Of a DNA stretch of 31,412 bases, positions 1 to 9,037 are shown one piece after another. The translations under genes and the position numbers were made by a program. A model generated the notes under the pieces. It did not search any database. It saw nothing but the letters and a program-made list of their open reading frames with translations, and was not told the origin of the DNA. This DNA is from a virus. The stretch covers positions 1-31,412 of the IMG/VR virus record IMGVR_UViG_3300028025_005151. One strand, given 5' to 3'. Position 1 is the stretch's first letter; the number at the start of each line of letters is the position of its first letter.

Positions 1-36
1 TAGAATACTACCTACTATTTTAATATTATCTGCCAT
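1..36 (-). CDS. Partial virion-associated protein (N-terminus only)
   Basis: Only the first 12 codons lie in the window (MADNIKIVGSIL) and the frame runs off the left edge. The start ATG sits 4 nt after the stop of the preceding gene, so it belongs to the same late transcript as the baseplate genes. The product is unknown; a tail or fibre protein is a guess from position only. Confidence 0.55.
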   Translation of the reverse strand, partial: MADNIKIVGSIL

Positions 37-40
37 TATC

Positions 41-388
41 TTATTGCTGTTGAGAACCCTGTCTTGCAGCGTTCACTGTGGTTTGTATTTCTACTAATTG
101 TTGTCTTAATGAAGTAATTTCATCTAACAATGCTTGAATATCTGTGTCATCTATTCTTACCTCTAAAGTACCTGCTATTCTTTCTAACAATTGTCTTAAA
201 ATATCTTCTGGTAGAAAGTCATATAAAGAATCAAATAGTGCTAAAAAATCTTCTATTGTAAAAGATGGTGTAGCTGCATCTTGTGCATCTACTTGAACAG
301 CAGGAGGTAATTGACTAAATTGTCTATTAATTACTTTATCGAAAGCATCTTTATCAAATACTGTTTTCTCTAATGATATACGAGACAT
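41..388 (-). CDS. Small structural-region protein of unknown function (115 aa)
   Basis: I do not recognise a family. The protein is acidic in its middle, with a predicted helical C-terminal third (residues ~80-110, heptad-like Leu/Ile spacing) that could form a coiled coil, ending in a Gln-rich tail. Its ATG overlaps the stop of the upstream CBM-like protein as TAATG, so the two are probably translationally coupled. Its place in the baseplate and tail cluster suggests a minor virion component or chaperone, but that is inferred from context only. Confidence 0.75.
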   Translation of the reverse strand: MSRISLEKTVFDKDAFDKVINRQFSQLPPAVQVDAQDAATPSFTIEDFLALFDSLYDFLPEDILRQLLERIAGTLEVRIDDTDIQALLDEITSLRQQLVEIQTTVNAARQGSQQQ

Positions 389-1491
389 TATCTTATAACT
401 TTAAAATAATAATTATTATCAGATATAACTGTTTCACCGTTAGCTAACACAGTTTTAAATAATAATTTATAATAACGTTCAGGTTCTAATCCATTCATAT
501 AAACATCAAAATAACTACCACTATCATCATAGCTAATTTTAGTATAGTTTGTGTCGTAATCTACGACAATTTCTTCGGTATCCAAGTCCTTTATTGACCA
601 ATATGAAGAAGTAGGTAAAGCTTTGTTATCTAAATAAAGAGAAGTTGTTTGAAATCTTCTTGTTGGAAATTGATCTCTAACATTTACTCTAAAACGTTGA
701 ACTGAATCTTGTTGGTATTCGTTTTTGTTGTTACCTAAAGTAACTGTAAATAAACTTGAACTAACTACAGCTATTGAACCTGTATATCTTGAATCATTCC
801 ATCTTATTTCTAAACATGGGGGATAAATTGTATGAGTATTTCCTGAGAAATATTTTGTTTCAAATTTAGATTGAGATGTAAATTCTATAGATGAATTATG
901 TTTTAAAATAAAACCATCATTAGGTATTGAACTACTATACCAAGCCCTTACAGTATTAGATACTTTTAATTCAATATCCTTAGAAGTTGAATTTGTAAAG
1001 GATTGGGTTGCTTGGTAATTTATATTTGAATTCCACGTACCACCACCAGACACTGCTGCACTTCCACTTCTATATGAACCGGTTACACCTGATGGGAATG
1101 AATTATTAATCCAGGCATTTCCACCATCTTGGTCTTTGTATTGCCAACTAACCCCATCTGTAGTAATTGGAGAATTACCTAATCTACCAGTACCCATATT
1201 CCAACTTCCTGATAGTGGATAACACAACAATGTATAGTCTAAGGGTATAGATGAAGCGTTAGCTAAATATAACTTTAAATATGCATCAAAATTATTATTA
1301 CCTACTTTATTAGCAAGTATATCGCTTATTTGAGCAGAAGGGAATTTAATAACAGCACGTGACACTTCATCAGTACCATTAATTGAATAAAAAGTGCTAA
1401 TCTCTAATATTTCATCTAACCCGGTATTAACTGTAGGGTAGAATGAATATAAAGTAGCACTCTTTTCAGGGAATATTTTATAGATTGCCAT
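388..1491 (-). CDS. Tail-associated protein with DNRLRE/CBM96-like jelly-roll domain (367 aa)
   Basis: The N-terminal half follows the pattern of DNRLRE/CBM96-type modules found in extracellular and phage fibre proteins: a 'Y..ptvNtG.deilei' opening, a central 'SRAVIKFP' strand, a 'LKLYLANA' strand and a 'W.....W' region with 'GVSWQYKD'. Residues ~200-367 look all-beta (Ig-like, 'ERYYKLLFKT'). There is no signal peptide, as expected for a virion protein. A TATTTATA promoter-like box lies about 17 nt upstream of the ATG, and the stop overlaps the next ATG. It probably binds a glycan on the host surface or scaffolds a fibre. The domain call is by pattern only and could be another beta-sandwich. 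Confidence 0.7.
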   Translation of the reverse strand: MAIYKIFPEKSATLYSFYPTVNTGLDEILEISTFYSINGTDEVSRAVIKFPSAQISDILANKVGNNNFDAYLKLYLANASSIPLDYTLLCYPLSGSWNMGTGRLGNSPITTDGVSWQYKDQDGGNAWINNSFPSGVTGSYRSGSAAVSGGGTWNSNINYQATQSFTNSTSKDIELKVSNTVRAWYSSSIPNDGFILKHNSSIEFTSQSKFETKYFSGNTHTIYPPCLEIRWNDSRYTGSIAVVSSSLFTVTLGNNKNEYQQDSVQRFRVNVRDQFPTRRFQTTSLYLDNKALPTSSYWSIKDLDTEEIVVDYDTNYTKISYDDSGSYFDVYMNGLEPERYYKLLFKTVLANGETVISDNNYYFKVIR

Positions 1492-1508
1492 AGTTAGTAA
1501 TTACTACA

Positions 1509-1516
1509 TATAAATA
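1509..1516 (-). promoter_or_regulatory. Late-type promoter box (TATTTATA)
   Basis: Coding-strand TATTTATA about 17 nt before the ATG of the tail-associated protein. No GGCA box is present upstream at the usual spacing. Confidence 0.5.
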
Positions 1517-1535
1517 TGTTAACTACCAAACTATC

Positions 1536-2135
1536 TTATGCTAATAGTGCGTGATATTCTTTGAAATGCTTAATACGATCAGCTAAACCAATTGTACCAC
1601 CGTTAACACGTTTAGTGATAGACGTAACAACTGCATCAGTAGCGCCACCATCTGCCATTTTATGTAAACCATTTTTGTTAAAAAACCAAGCAGCAGATAA
1701 TAATGCATATTTGTCAGCTACTGCTTGAGGGTTAACTGTCATATCTTCATTTATTGATTTACCAAATGCTGTGTAGTTGTCTTTGCCTGTTAGTTGAATA
1801 TAACCACGACCGCAGAACTTAGCACCTTCACCTGACGCTTCAGGCCCATTGCCCATTCTACCACCATAAACCTTATTTGCAATTTTTTCTGGTTTACGTT
1901 CGTATTGTTTAGCTAATGCTTCAGTTGGGAAATATTTTTTAAATATACCCATTAGGCCTTTAGCGCTGTAATTTAAGTTTTCTTTTGTAAGTCTAAATCC
2001 ACCACTCTCATGACCACATTGTGCTAAGAAGTGAGCTAAACGTAATGGAGTATTAATTTGGAATTTTTCCATCACAGCTGGAATCTGTTCAATAACTTTA
2101 TCAGGAACATGTCCTTTTAATTTTTGTAAATTCAT
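1536..2135 (-). CDS. GH19-family endolysin (chitinase-like muramidase, 199 aa)
   Basis: A glycoside hydrolase family 19 catalytic domain spans nearly the whole protein. The motif 'HFLAQCGHESGGF' carries the general-acid Glu43, 'KENLNYSAKGL' supplies a second acidic residue (Glu52), and 'GRGYIQLTGKDNY' is the family's substrate-binding signature. Phage GH19 enzymes cleave peptidoglycan glycan strands at lysis. There is no signal peptide or cell-wall-binding module, so release would need a holin; several small membrane proteins elsewhere are candidates. The start is supported by an A-rich leader (AAAATTAAAAAT). It sits between the gp6-like wedge gene and the tail-associated gene, so a virion-borne lysin is an alternative role. 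Confidence 0.93.
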   Translation of the reverse strand: MNLQKLKGHVPDKVIEQIPAVMEKFQINTPLRLAHFLAQCGHESGGFRLTKENLNYSAKGLMGIFKKYFPTEALAKQYERKPEKIANKVYGGRMGNGPEASGEGAKFCGRGYIQLTGKDNYTAFGKSINEDMTVNPQAVADKYALLSAAWFFNKNGLHKMADGGATDAVVTSITKRVNGGTIGLADRIKHFKEYHALLA

Positions 2136-2146
2136 ATTTTTAATTT

Positions 2147-3979
2147 TTAATAAGTAACAACTCTGCCTTGAATATCTGTATCAGGATATCTTACTTCAAA
2201 TATTGAAGGATCTGCTGAAGGGTATATATTGCCATTTCTAGTAGCACCCGAAATATCATATCCTAAAGTTGAATAAGTAATTCCTGTAATATCTTGTTTA
2301 TTTACTACTTCTAGCTTAACTACAGATTGTACTCCTTTTGTTTGTAAGAGAGTAATCATAATTTCTGATAGTATAATTGGTTGATTTATTTGCCAGTTAT
2401 CTGTATTAAAATAATTTTTTAGAGCATTAGAACAATCTTGTAATACAAGTTGATTATTGAACCCACCTACTATAGTAATATCAAAATTAACTCCTATATT
2501 GATATAAAAAGCATCTTTAATATTAATAGCATCAGTTACCATTCTATATTCGTTTAAATATATAGCTAGATTTTCTTTTAATGTTGTTGTTGCTTGAGTT
2601 AATTGTTTGTTTGAATTATAAGCTAAAACATACATATCTAATGCTAATGGATTAGAAACTGCTGTTGGTGCTGTTGTAGACTGAGGGTTAACGCTTAAAT
2701 CTTGACTAACATACACTTTAGATATACTACCATAATCTGATGGAAGTGATAATGCTCTTACAATATAATCATTTTTAGTTACAGCACGTAATTGAGATGA
2801 ATGAGCATATAAAGCATTATTTCTAATTTCTTCTGTTTCATCAGCACTTCTACCACCTGAAGATGGGTTTGGGTTTGTAGATACTACTTTATTTTTAACA
2901 AGATTATCATTAATACCTGATTTAAAATAAGCCAATGATATATCTATATTGGTTAAATCATTGACAGGTACATTTGATTGAATACCACCTCCTGTTAAAT
3001 ATCTTACTGTTAGAGTTGTATTTGATGGTGCTAAACCATATTCTTGAGTATAAAAAATAGATGTTTGATTATAATTGTCTAATAAATTAGATATACCTGG
3101 TACTAATCCTAATTGGATATTATCAGGAGTAGGAATAATATTATTATCAGATTTATTAGAAACACCAGCACCAAATTCTAATTGTAAGCTATTATCAGAT
3201 AATAATCTTGAAACAAATCTACGTGGAGCACGTTTTAATTTTAATAAATAAGGAACTTGATCAGAATTATATGTTGGGTTAGATAATTTATCGTAAATTG
3301 TAGATTGAGCTAAATAAGGAACTTCATACCACAAGTTACCATCACTATCAGTCACATCTAAAATTTGTAAAATATTAGTATCAGCAATATTAACAGTAGA
3401 AAATTTAGTTGGATTACCAAAACTAAAAGTAGTTGATTTAATTTCCGCTGATATAGCTGGTACTGATTTTTTAACTAAGAATGAATTTCCTAAATCTTCA
3501 TCAACATAAAACGATACAGTAGCATCACTTATATCAGTAAAATCTATTTGTTGTGTTGTTAAAAATTTAGTTCCAGTAGAAGTAGACGTGACTGGTGTGT
3601 TAGCTGGTACTATTAAGCCATAATTAGTATCAGGTACTGCATTGTTATTTATGACTGTAGATGGGATTACTTGGTAAATATCTAATACTGTTGATGAAGC
3701 ATATGATGCTTTAGGACGATACCCTAAAACATAAGCCATAGCATACAAATTTTCTTTTTCCTTAGCGTATAATAAGTAGTTTTCCTGAACTTGGCTATCA
3801 ATATAAAATGACATTACATCACCTACATAAGAAGCCATTTCAATAAACATTGCTCCAGGATTAGCATCTGAAAAGTCATTATATGCTGTTGGAAAATAAG
3901 TTTTAGCATAATTTATTAAATTATCTTTAAAATTACTAAAATCTTTATTTAAGTATGATATATTTTTATCTTGGGTCAT
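2147..3979 (-). CDS. Baseplate wedge protein, T4 gp6 / J-like (610 aa)
   Basis: Length is close to T4 gp6. The N-terminus has the characteristic 'DFSDANPGAMFIEMASYVGD' opening, which in gp6/J-type wedge proteins precedes a helical 'YAMAYVLGYRP' segment. The C-terminal third has the J-like fold pattern (about residues 380-560: 'ETEEIRNNALYAHSSQLRAVTKNDY', 'INIGVNFDITIVGG', 'LSEIMITLLQTKGVQSV'). In T4 the protein joins gp25 and gp53 to build the inner baseplate wedge. The gp25-like gene lies 2 nt upstream, the standard neighbour. This is the best evidence for a contractile-tailed phage. Confidence 0.92.
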   Translation of the reverse strand: MTQDKNISYLNKDFSNFKDNLINYAKTYFPTAYNDFSDANPGAMFIEMASYVGDVMSFYIDSQVQENYLLYAKEKENLYAMAYVLGYRPKASYASSTVLDIYQVIPSTVINNNAVPDTNYGLIVPANTPVTSTSTGTKFLTTQQIDFTDISDATVSFYVDEDLGNSFLVKKSVPAISAEIKSTTFSFGNPTKFSTVNIADTNILQILDVTDSDGNLWYEVPYLAQSTIYDKLSNPTYNSDQVPYLLKLKRAPRRFVSRLLSDNSLQLEFGAGVSNKSDNNIIPTPDNIQLGLVPGISNLLDNYNQTSIFYTQEYGLAPSNTTLTVRYLTGGGIQSNVPVNDLTNIDISLAYFKSGINDNLVKNKVVSTNPNPSSGGRSADETEEIRNNALYAHSSQLRAVTKNDYIVRALSLPSDYGSISKVYVSQDLSVNPQSTTAPTAVSNPLALDMYVLAYNSNKQLTQATTTLKENLAIYLNEYRMVTDAINIKDAFYINIGVNFDITIVGGFNNQLVLQDCSNALKNYFNTDNWQINQPIILSEIMITLLQTKGVQSVVKLEVVNKQDITGITYSTLGYDISGATRNGNIYPSADPSIFEVRYPDTDIQGRVVTY

Positions 3980-3981
3980 TA

Positions 3982-4392
3982 TTATTGGAATTGTACAGTT
4001 ACTTGATCGGGGGTATTTGAAATAAGTAGTCTATAACTTATGGTTACATTTAAAGTATTAAAATCAATATTAGGCTCTATATCAACATTTGTTAATTCAA
4101 CTTCAGGAATAAAAATATTAATAGCGTCTATTATTTTAAGTCTTAATAATTCATTGTTATCACTTGTTATATTATCAAATAATGATTTTCTTAAATCAGC
4201 ACCAAATTCAGGATTCATTATTCTTTCACCTTTATCCGTTAGTAATAAATTAATTAAATTAGATTTAATTTGTTCTTTAGTACTATATGTTTTATTAAAT
4301 ACGCCCTTAGCATTAAAAGGTAATGATACCCCAATTACAATATTTTTCTGTAAATCTAACGGATTTACTCGTATCGTTTGAGGTATTGGCAT
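3982..4392 (-). CDS. Baseplate wedge subunit, gp25/W-like (136 aa)
   Basis: GPW/gp25-family protein: 'GVFNKTYSTKEQIKSNLINLLLTDKGERIMNPEFGADLRKSLF' contains the family's core 'llt..GeRimnPeFG..l...lF' signature (residues ~35-72), followed by a helix and beta pair ('NVTISYRL'). It is normal length for the family. In contractile machines it anchors the sheath-initiating wedge together with gp6. It is flanked by the gp6-like gene with 2-nt spacing, which is conserved organisation. Confidence 0.93.
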   Translation of the reverse strand: MPIPQTIRVNPLDLQKNIVIGVSLPFNAKGVFNKTYSTKEQIKSNLINLLLTDKGERIMNPEFGADLRKSLFDNITSDNNELLRLKIIDAINIFIPEVELTNVDIEPNIDFNTLNVTISYRLLISNTPDQVTVQFQ

Positions 4393-4393
4393 A

Positions 4394-4759
4394 TTATCCT
4401 AAATTTCTTAATCCTGATCTATCTTGAGCAGTCATGTTATTAGCAGCGTCATTAATAAATGCTAAATATGGATTTACAGGTTCACCTGTACTTTCATCCA
4501 CTGCGTTAATTACTTCTAATTTAGGTGTAGATGGTTGGAAACCAAATGCTTCACCCATTTGAGCAGCTAATTGGCTACGTACACCCCCGGGTAATGGGTT
4601 TGTTGGTACATTAGCACTAGTGAAATTCATTACTTTACCTTCACGTAATGCTTTTTTGTCTTGTTTAGCCATATGCTCTTCAAGAATATATGGTAATTCT
4701 TCATGAATAGCATCAATTACTGCTTCTTTGATTAATTTTTTAAATGCTTTAATGTTCAT
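4394..4759 (-). CDS. Small structural-cluster protein (121 aa)
   Basis: I chose the ATG at 4759 (MNIKAFKK) over one 13 codons upstream because the longer form would overlap the next gene and this ATG directly follows a TATTTATA box. The N-terminal 45 residues are amphipathic and helical ('AIHEELPYILEEHM'). The C-terminus is Pro/Gly-rich and ends 'DRSGLRNLG'. No family was recognised. It is encoded directly before the gp25-like wedge gene and is probably a baseplate accessory protein, by position. Confidence 0.75.
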   Translation of the reverse strand: MNIKAFKKLIKEAVIDAIHEELPYILEEHMAKQDKKALREGKVMNFTSANVPTNPLPGGVRSQLAAQMGEAFGFQPSTPKLEVINAVDESTGEPVNPYLAFINDAANNMTAQDRSGLRNLG

Positions 4760-4762
4760 AAT

Positions 4763-4770
4763 TATAAATA
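4763..4770 (-). promoter_or_regulatory. Late-type promoter box (TATTTATA) abutting the ATG
   Basis: TATTTATA ends 3 nt before the ATG at 4759, a geometry that would give an almost leaderless mRNA. Confidence 0.5.
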
Positions 4771-4772
4771 TT

Positions 4773-6266
4773 TTATCCTTGTAAATTTTGATTATCAATT
4801 TGTAATTTCAATTGACTTATCAGTTGTTGTGGGTCTAATGTAAATGAATAATCACTTTTTAATTGTTCTAAACCTTTAGTATTAACGGCTACAGCATAAT
4901 GACGTTTATTTCCTTTAACTACAAATTTAGGATCATCTTCTTTTTTAAGAACAAATGTAAATCCTTTATAATTTCCAATTATACTATTGTTGTTAATAGG
5001 AAGAACCTTATTAACAAGACCATTTAATGTCGATAAAGAGGAATTATCAAGAGTATCTTGTAACGAAGTTGTGCTTACTCCTGGGTTTTGTTTTGCTAGT
5101 AGGTTTAATAGTGTTGTTGAGTTACGTAATCTATTAGCATATTCACTATCGGATTCATCCGATCTACGATTAATATCAGATATTGGATTTTCGCTAGATA
5201 ATGTAATTTGTGATATATAATCAAACAATGCATTATCATCTAATAAATCTAACGTTTTATCTTCAATTTTTTGATTAATTTCACGTAATTGTCTTTTTAA
5301 ATCTTCTAATATAGCAATAGCAGAAGTTAACATTGGTATTAGTATAGAAACTGTTATACCTATACCGTCACGAATTTCTTTAGCATTAGCCCATTTAATA
5401 GTTGCTGGTTTTGCTAATATACCAAGAGGAGATGGTACGGGGATTATATTTAAAATGGCAGTTAATACTCCAAATATTGTTAATATAACGTTTAATGTTT
5501 GTAATACTTTTAATATAGCTCTAATTCTATTTTCTTGTCTATTTATAGTACTAATAGCTCCATTTCTAGCTATTCTAGCTTGGTTTAATTGAGGTAATGT
5601 TACTGCATTATCAATAATTTCATTTGTTTTATCTACTAATTCTTGAAGTTCAGCACTATTAGCTATAACTTTAATTAATTCTCCTGTTAATAAAGATGCT
5701 GTTATTTGTACTAAACCCTTAAATACATTTTTTAATAGCTGTTGAACTTTTTCAGATTTATATAACTGTTTTAAAGTTTCTCTATTTAATTTTTTTCCAG
5801 CTACTTTTCCTTTAAATTGAACATAGTCTGTTTTTATTTTAATAAAAGGATCTAGTAAAATTTTTTGTAATCTATCTTGTAAACCTTTTAAATTTTTATC
5901 AATTATTACTTTTTCTTTTTCATAACTAAAATTTTCTAAAGCAACAGCAGCTTGATATTCTTCATCTGATAGAGTAGGTGGAATTTCAATTACACGTCCA
6001 AAATCATATGTTGTTGTACCTATGTTTTGTTTAGATAGTTCAAGTAATTTTTGAATATGTTTTTTTTCAAATTCAATTTTTCTTAAAATTGTTTTTTGAA
6101 TTTCATCTTTTAATTTTTGGACAATACCTAGTGCAGCATTTATAACCTGTTTTTTAGCATTATCTAATAACTGTTCTCCAAAAGACTGTGGATTTTGGAT
6201 TTGTGATAACGTGTTAGTTATATTACTAGGGACTAAAGATGATATGTTCGATTGTAAATCAGCCAT
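4773..6266 (-). CDS. Large helical structural protein (497 aa)
   Basis: The protein is Lys/Glu/Leu-rich and mostly helical. Long coiled-coil-like stretches lie at residues ~25-190 ('KKQVINAALGIVQKLKDEIQ', 'EFEKKHIQKLLELSKQN') and ~310-340. A strongly hydrophobic segment at ~255-285 ('LNVILTIFGVLTAILNIIPV') is long enough to cross a membrane. It starts at TAATG shared with the stop of the spike-like gene, so it is in the same operon. No family was recognised. A membrane-interacting tail-tip, tape-measure-like or baseplate hub component fits the position, but this is inference. Confidence 0.8.
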   Translation of the reverse strand: MADLQSNISSLVPSNITNTLSQIQNPQSFGEQLLDNAKKQVINAALGIVQKLKDEIQKTILRKIEFEKKHIQKLLELSKQNIGTTTYDFGRVIEIPPTLSDEEYQAAVALENFSYEKEKVIIDKNLKGLQDRLQKILLDPFIKIKTDYVQFKGKVAGKKLNRETLKQLYKSEKVQQLLKNVFKGLVQITASLLTGELIKVIANSAELQELVDKTNEIIDNAVTLPQLNQARIARNGAISTINRQENRIRAILKVLQTLNVILTIFGVLTAILNIIPVPSPLGILAKPATIKWANAKEIRDGIGITVSILIPMLTSAIAILEDLKRQLREINQKIEDKTLDLLDDNALFDYISQITLSSENPISDINRRSDESDSEYANRLRNSTTLLNLLAKQNPGVSTTSLQDTLDNSSLSTLNGLVNKVLPINNNSIIGNYKGFTFVLKKEDDPKFVVKGNKRHYAVAVNTKGLEQLKSDYSFTLDPQQLISQLKLQIDNQNLQG

Positions 6267-7486
6267 TATATTGTAAAGGTTGTATTTGATTTTAAAGTAT
6301 CAATTCTATCATAAAGAGGTTTTAATTGGGCTTGTAGAGCTTCAGCTGATCCTTGAACTTTAGCTAAAGGACTACCACTAGCATTTGTAGATGTTGCTGT
6401 AAGTGAAAGTGCAAATGCATCTAATGCCGATATTAAAGATAATAAAAAGTCACCAGTTTTTCCTCCTAATAATAAAGGTTCAGATGCTGGAGTGTTATCG
6501 AAACGGGTTCCTAAAATAATTTTGGGATTAGGGCCTTTAGAAACAGCATCTCCTTTAACATTGATATAAACTCTTCCACCATTTAAATTGATATAATTAT
6601 TTGTACTAATTTCAACATTAGTGGAAGCAAATATCATTACTTCATCAAATTTAGAATTTAATACAACTCTCCCAGCAGTTAATATAGCTTGAGAATTTGA
6701 ATAATCTCCTATACTTTCAGGAAGAGTAATTGGATTTAAAGGATCTTTAACTTCTACTTTTAAAGGTATAATCTGATTAGATGTTAAATAAAGTGAAGAA
6801 GCATCTTCATTAATTTGTTCGATATAAAAATCTTTATTCTTATCATATCTGTGACCATTAGAAATAATAGTAATAGGAAAACCTTCATCCCCAATATCAG
6901 ACCATTCATTTCTATTTGAAGCTATTCTTACAGTAGTTCCAAAACGAATTGAATTTCCTTTTCTACCTTGTATTATATGATCACCTTCATAGTTTAATAA
7001 ATTTCTAGTTACAGGATTTTCTATAAAAGTCTTACCTAAAGGAGTTTTACTATTAGAAGTTTGAGAATTGACTTGAGAATCATTCCATAAATTAATAGAG
7101 TTTATATAATATTTTTCTGTAGAATCTGGAGTGATTTGAGCTGCTGGGGATGGTAGTTCAACTATGTATATTAACTCTCCTAATAGAGGATAATAATTAA
7201 ATTGGGGGAATAGGGGTTTAGCAATATCACAAATATCGAATAATGAATCTTCAATTTTGGGATCTATATTTTTAGAATTATTATAATCAATAAAAAATAC
7301 AGTTCCGGTTCCTTCATATTTTCCTACTCTATCAAATTGTTTTGCTGTTGGGGTATTGTTAGTTGTAACTACTCCCATTACTTTACCAACTTTAAGAGAG
7401 GGGGTTGGTGTTATAGGAAAAGGATTTGAACCTTTACTTGTACCAAATGATTGGGGACCTAATCCTGTTCGTATTGATAAAGACAT
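6266..7486 (-). CDS. Baseplate hub/spike protein with OB-fold-like N-terminus (406 aa)
   Basis: The N-terminal ~130 residues contain 'KVGKVMGVVTTNN', then 'FPQFNYYPLLGELIYIVELP', a pattern like the OB-fold of gp5/V-type baseplate proteins ('yPlvGElV'). Further on, 'QGRKGNSIRFG' and repeated beta-strand segments ('VVLNSKFDEVMIFASTNVEI', then 'YINLNGGRVYINV') resemble the spike beta-helix platform of phage puncturing devices. The C-terminal ~60 residues are helical. It lies between the large helical protein and a small protein with TAATG overlaps on both sides. Hub/spike is a reasonable but not certain call. Confidence 0.65.
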   Translation of the reverse strand: MSLSIRTGLGPQSFGTSKGSNPFPITPTPSLKVGKVMGVVTTNNTPTAKQFDRVGKYEGTGTVFFIDYNNSKNIDPKIEDSLFDICDIAKPLFPQFNYYPLLGELIYIVELPSPAAQITPDSTEKYYINSINLWNDSQVNSQTSNSKTPLGKTFIENPVTRNLLNYEGDHIIQGRKGNSIRFGTTVRIASNRNEWSDIGDEGFPITIISNGHRYDKNKDFYIEQINEDASSLYLTSNQIIPLKVEVKDPLNPITLPESIGDYSNSQAILTAGRVVLNSKFDEVMIFASTNVEISTNNYINLNGGRVYINVKGDAVSKGPNPKIILGTRFDNTPASEPLLLGGKTGDFLLSLISALDAFALSLTATSTNASGSPLAKVQGSAEALQAQLKPLYDRIDTLKSNTTFTI

Positions 7487-7884
7487 TACTTAATAGTTTC
7501 GTATTGAAGTTGTTGAGTTTTAGGAGCCTGCTCTAATAATTTTTTACCTTCGTCTTGAATATCTTTCTGTTCAGCTAATAAAGCTTCAATTTCACTCATA
7601 TCAATTAACGAATCAGCTGATGAATTATTAGAAGATACAGCACGTTGTGCAATAGCTGCCATTTTAATTAATTGTTCATTATTTTTTACATTAACATCAA
7701 TTAAATCTTTAACGGTAGGCATTAACATTGTTGCGGAACCCGCGTTAGCTGTTGCCATTGGTTTCATAGTATCTATAAAATCTCCAATTTGTTTATCAAT
7801 ATCTTTATTATTCTTATGTATTTGCTTAAACAGATCCGACAAAGATGTGTTACCAAATATTGTTACATCGTCAAAATTAGCCAT
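7486..7884 (-). CDS. Small structural-cluster protein (132 aa)
   Basis: No family was recognised. The sequence is predominantly helical and Asn/Asp/Met-rich ('LFKQIHKNNKDIDKQIGDFI'), with a possible coiled coil at residues ~85-120. It is first in the baseplate operon after the sigma-factor gene, with its own TATTTATA promoter-like box 14 nt upstream, and its stop overlaps the ATG of the spike-like gene. It may be a baseplate chaperone or minor component. Confidence 0.75.
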   Translation of the reverse strand: MANFDDVTIFGNTSLSDLFKQIHKNNKDIDKQIGDFIDTMKPMATANAGSATMLMPTVKDLIDVNVKNNEQLIKMAAIAQRAVSSNNSSADSLIDMSEIEALLAEQKDIQDEGKKLLEQAPKTQQLQYETIK

Positions 7885-7898
7885 AAAATGCGTTTACG

Positions 7899-7906
7899 TA
7901 TAAATA
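7899..7906 (-). promoter_or_regulatory. Late-type promoter box (TATATTTATA)
   Basis: Coding-strand TATATTTATACG 14 nt before the ATG at 7884. It would drive the baseplate operon and has no GGCA box. Confidence 0.55.
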
Positions 7907-7913
7907 TAAGTAA

Positions 7914-8699
7914 TTAAATCTTTATATACCCGTGATCATAATACTCATTATATAGCCGAGTACGCAATGTGTCTAACTTTTTAATAATCTTAGTAATCTG
8001 GGGGGTGGATACATCTGTCATTTCGCGAATATAGATGTATAAAGCCTTTTTATTAAATATTTCTAGCGTTTCACGCTTACGAAACAATTCAATAATAGCG
8101 TCGGCTGTCTGAGCATCATGTTGTTTTGGAAATAATGTATGGATGTGTTTATCGATATACATTATATACTGGTTGATGAATAGATTTGGAGAGTGCATTT
8201 CATCGATCGCATCCATAGATTCATATAATTGAGTTTTATCCTCATCTATATCTTCTACATCAGCTTTTTCTTGTAACTTCTTGTAATTATTCTCATTATA
8301 AACAATAAGATAACGTTTAGCAATAGTTCCAAAATAACTAAATGCTTTACCCTTCTCAGCCTTATATAAGTGTAATTTTTCAAGCAAGAAAGTAATAACT
8401 TCATGCTTTAAATCTTCAATAGTATCCGTATCGGTATAATAAAACTTAAATGTATGGATAATATTTTCAGCTAATTTGTAAAAACCATATTTAATACGAT
8501 CATTATAAATGCGATTACGCTCAGCTGTATCAACAGTGATAAGATACTCTACAATAGCATCCTCAGTATCTTGAGTAAAATAAATTCTTGGTTCTTTTGG
8601 TTTACGCTTACGAGGTTTACCGCGTTTAGTTAACGCTATTGTTTCATCATCGTCTCCGAATATATCGTAGTCGTAATCTTCTTCATATGAATATGCCAT
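7914..8699 (-). CDS. Late-transcription sigma factor, T4 gp55-like (261 aa)
   Basis: A sigma-70 region-2-like core is visible at residues ~95-135: 'DLKHEVITFLLEKLHLYKAE' followed by 'KGKAFSYFGTIAKRYLI', which matches the 'k...D..q.v......kiv.fdpekG..fsYf...ark.li' form seen in phage late sigma factors. The N-terminus is very acidic (DYDYDIFGDDDE) and followed by a basic patch (RGKPRKRKPKEP). The C-terminus has a helix-turn-helix-like stretch ('MTDVSTPQITKIIKKLDTLR'). In T4, gp55 directs host RNA polymerase to late promoters. The TATTTATA boxes in front of the structural genes are the obvious candidate targets. Located directly upstream of the baseplate operon. Confidence 0.85.
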   Translation of the reverse strand: MAYSYEEDYDYDIFGDDDETIALTKRGKPRKRKPKEPRIYFTQDTEDAIVEYLITVDTAERNRIYNDRIKYGFYKLAENIIHTFKFYYTDTDTIEDLKHEVITFLLEKLHLYKAEKGKAFSYFGTIAKRYLIVYNENNYKKLQEKADVEDIDEDKTQLYESMDAIDEMHSPNLFINQYIMYIDKHIHTLFPKQHDAQTADAIIELFRKRETLEIFNKKALYIYIREMTDVSTPQITKIIKKLDTLRTRLYNEYYDHGYIKI

Positions 8700-8752
8700 G
8701 TTATTATCTTAGTTTTAATAACAGTATACGAAAGGAAAGTAACGCAACCAAA

Positions 8753-9031
8753 CTAGTTTTTACGTGTATTGAATTGACTTACTAAAGTTTGAATTTCTCT
8801 TAAGTTTTGGAAAAACGTCCCAACTTCATCGTCGGCTTGAAAAGCACCTTGTAAATCTAATTCTTTTAATCTACTTTCCCCATCAGCAGCAATAATACCA
8901 ATAGCATCAATATATTCTTGTTGTTGGGCAAATGCCTTTTCTAAAGCCTTATTACGTCTTATAAGTAAAATAGCTCCAATAATAGCCAATTCAATTAAGT
9001 GGATTATAACCACCCATAAAGCAATTATCAT
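8753..9031 (-). CDS. Small N-terminally membrane-anchored protein (92 aa)
   Basis: An uncleaved transmembrane helix spans residues ~2-23 ('IIALWVVIIHLIELAIIGAI'), followed by a basic stop-transfer patch (RRNK) and a helical, acidic soluble domain. That topology would leave the soluble part in the cytoplasm. It is in the late block between the sigma factor gene and a small coiled-coil gene. Possible roles include a lysis accessory or an assembly-site anchor; nothing in the sequence decides. Confidence 0.75.
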   Translation of the reverse strand: MIIALWVVIIHLIELAIIGAILLIRRNKALEKAFAQQQEYIDAIGIIAADGESRLKELDLQGAFQADDEVGTFFQNLREIQTLVSQFNTRKN

Positions 9032-9037
9032 AATAAA

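Noticed and set aside
4040-4381. A plus-strand frame of 113 codons inside the gp25-like gene
   Set aside because: It is the antisense shadow of a recognised baseplate gene.
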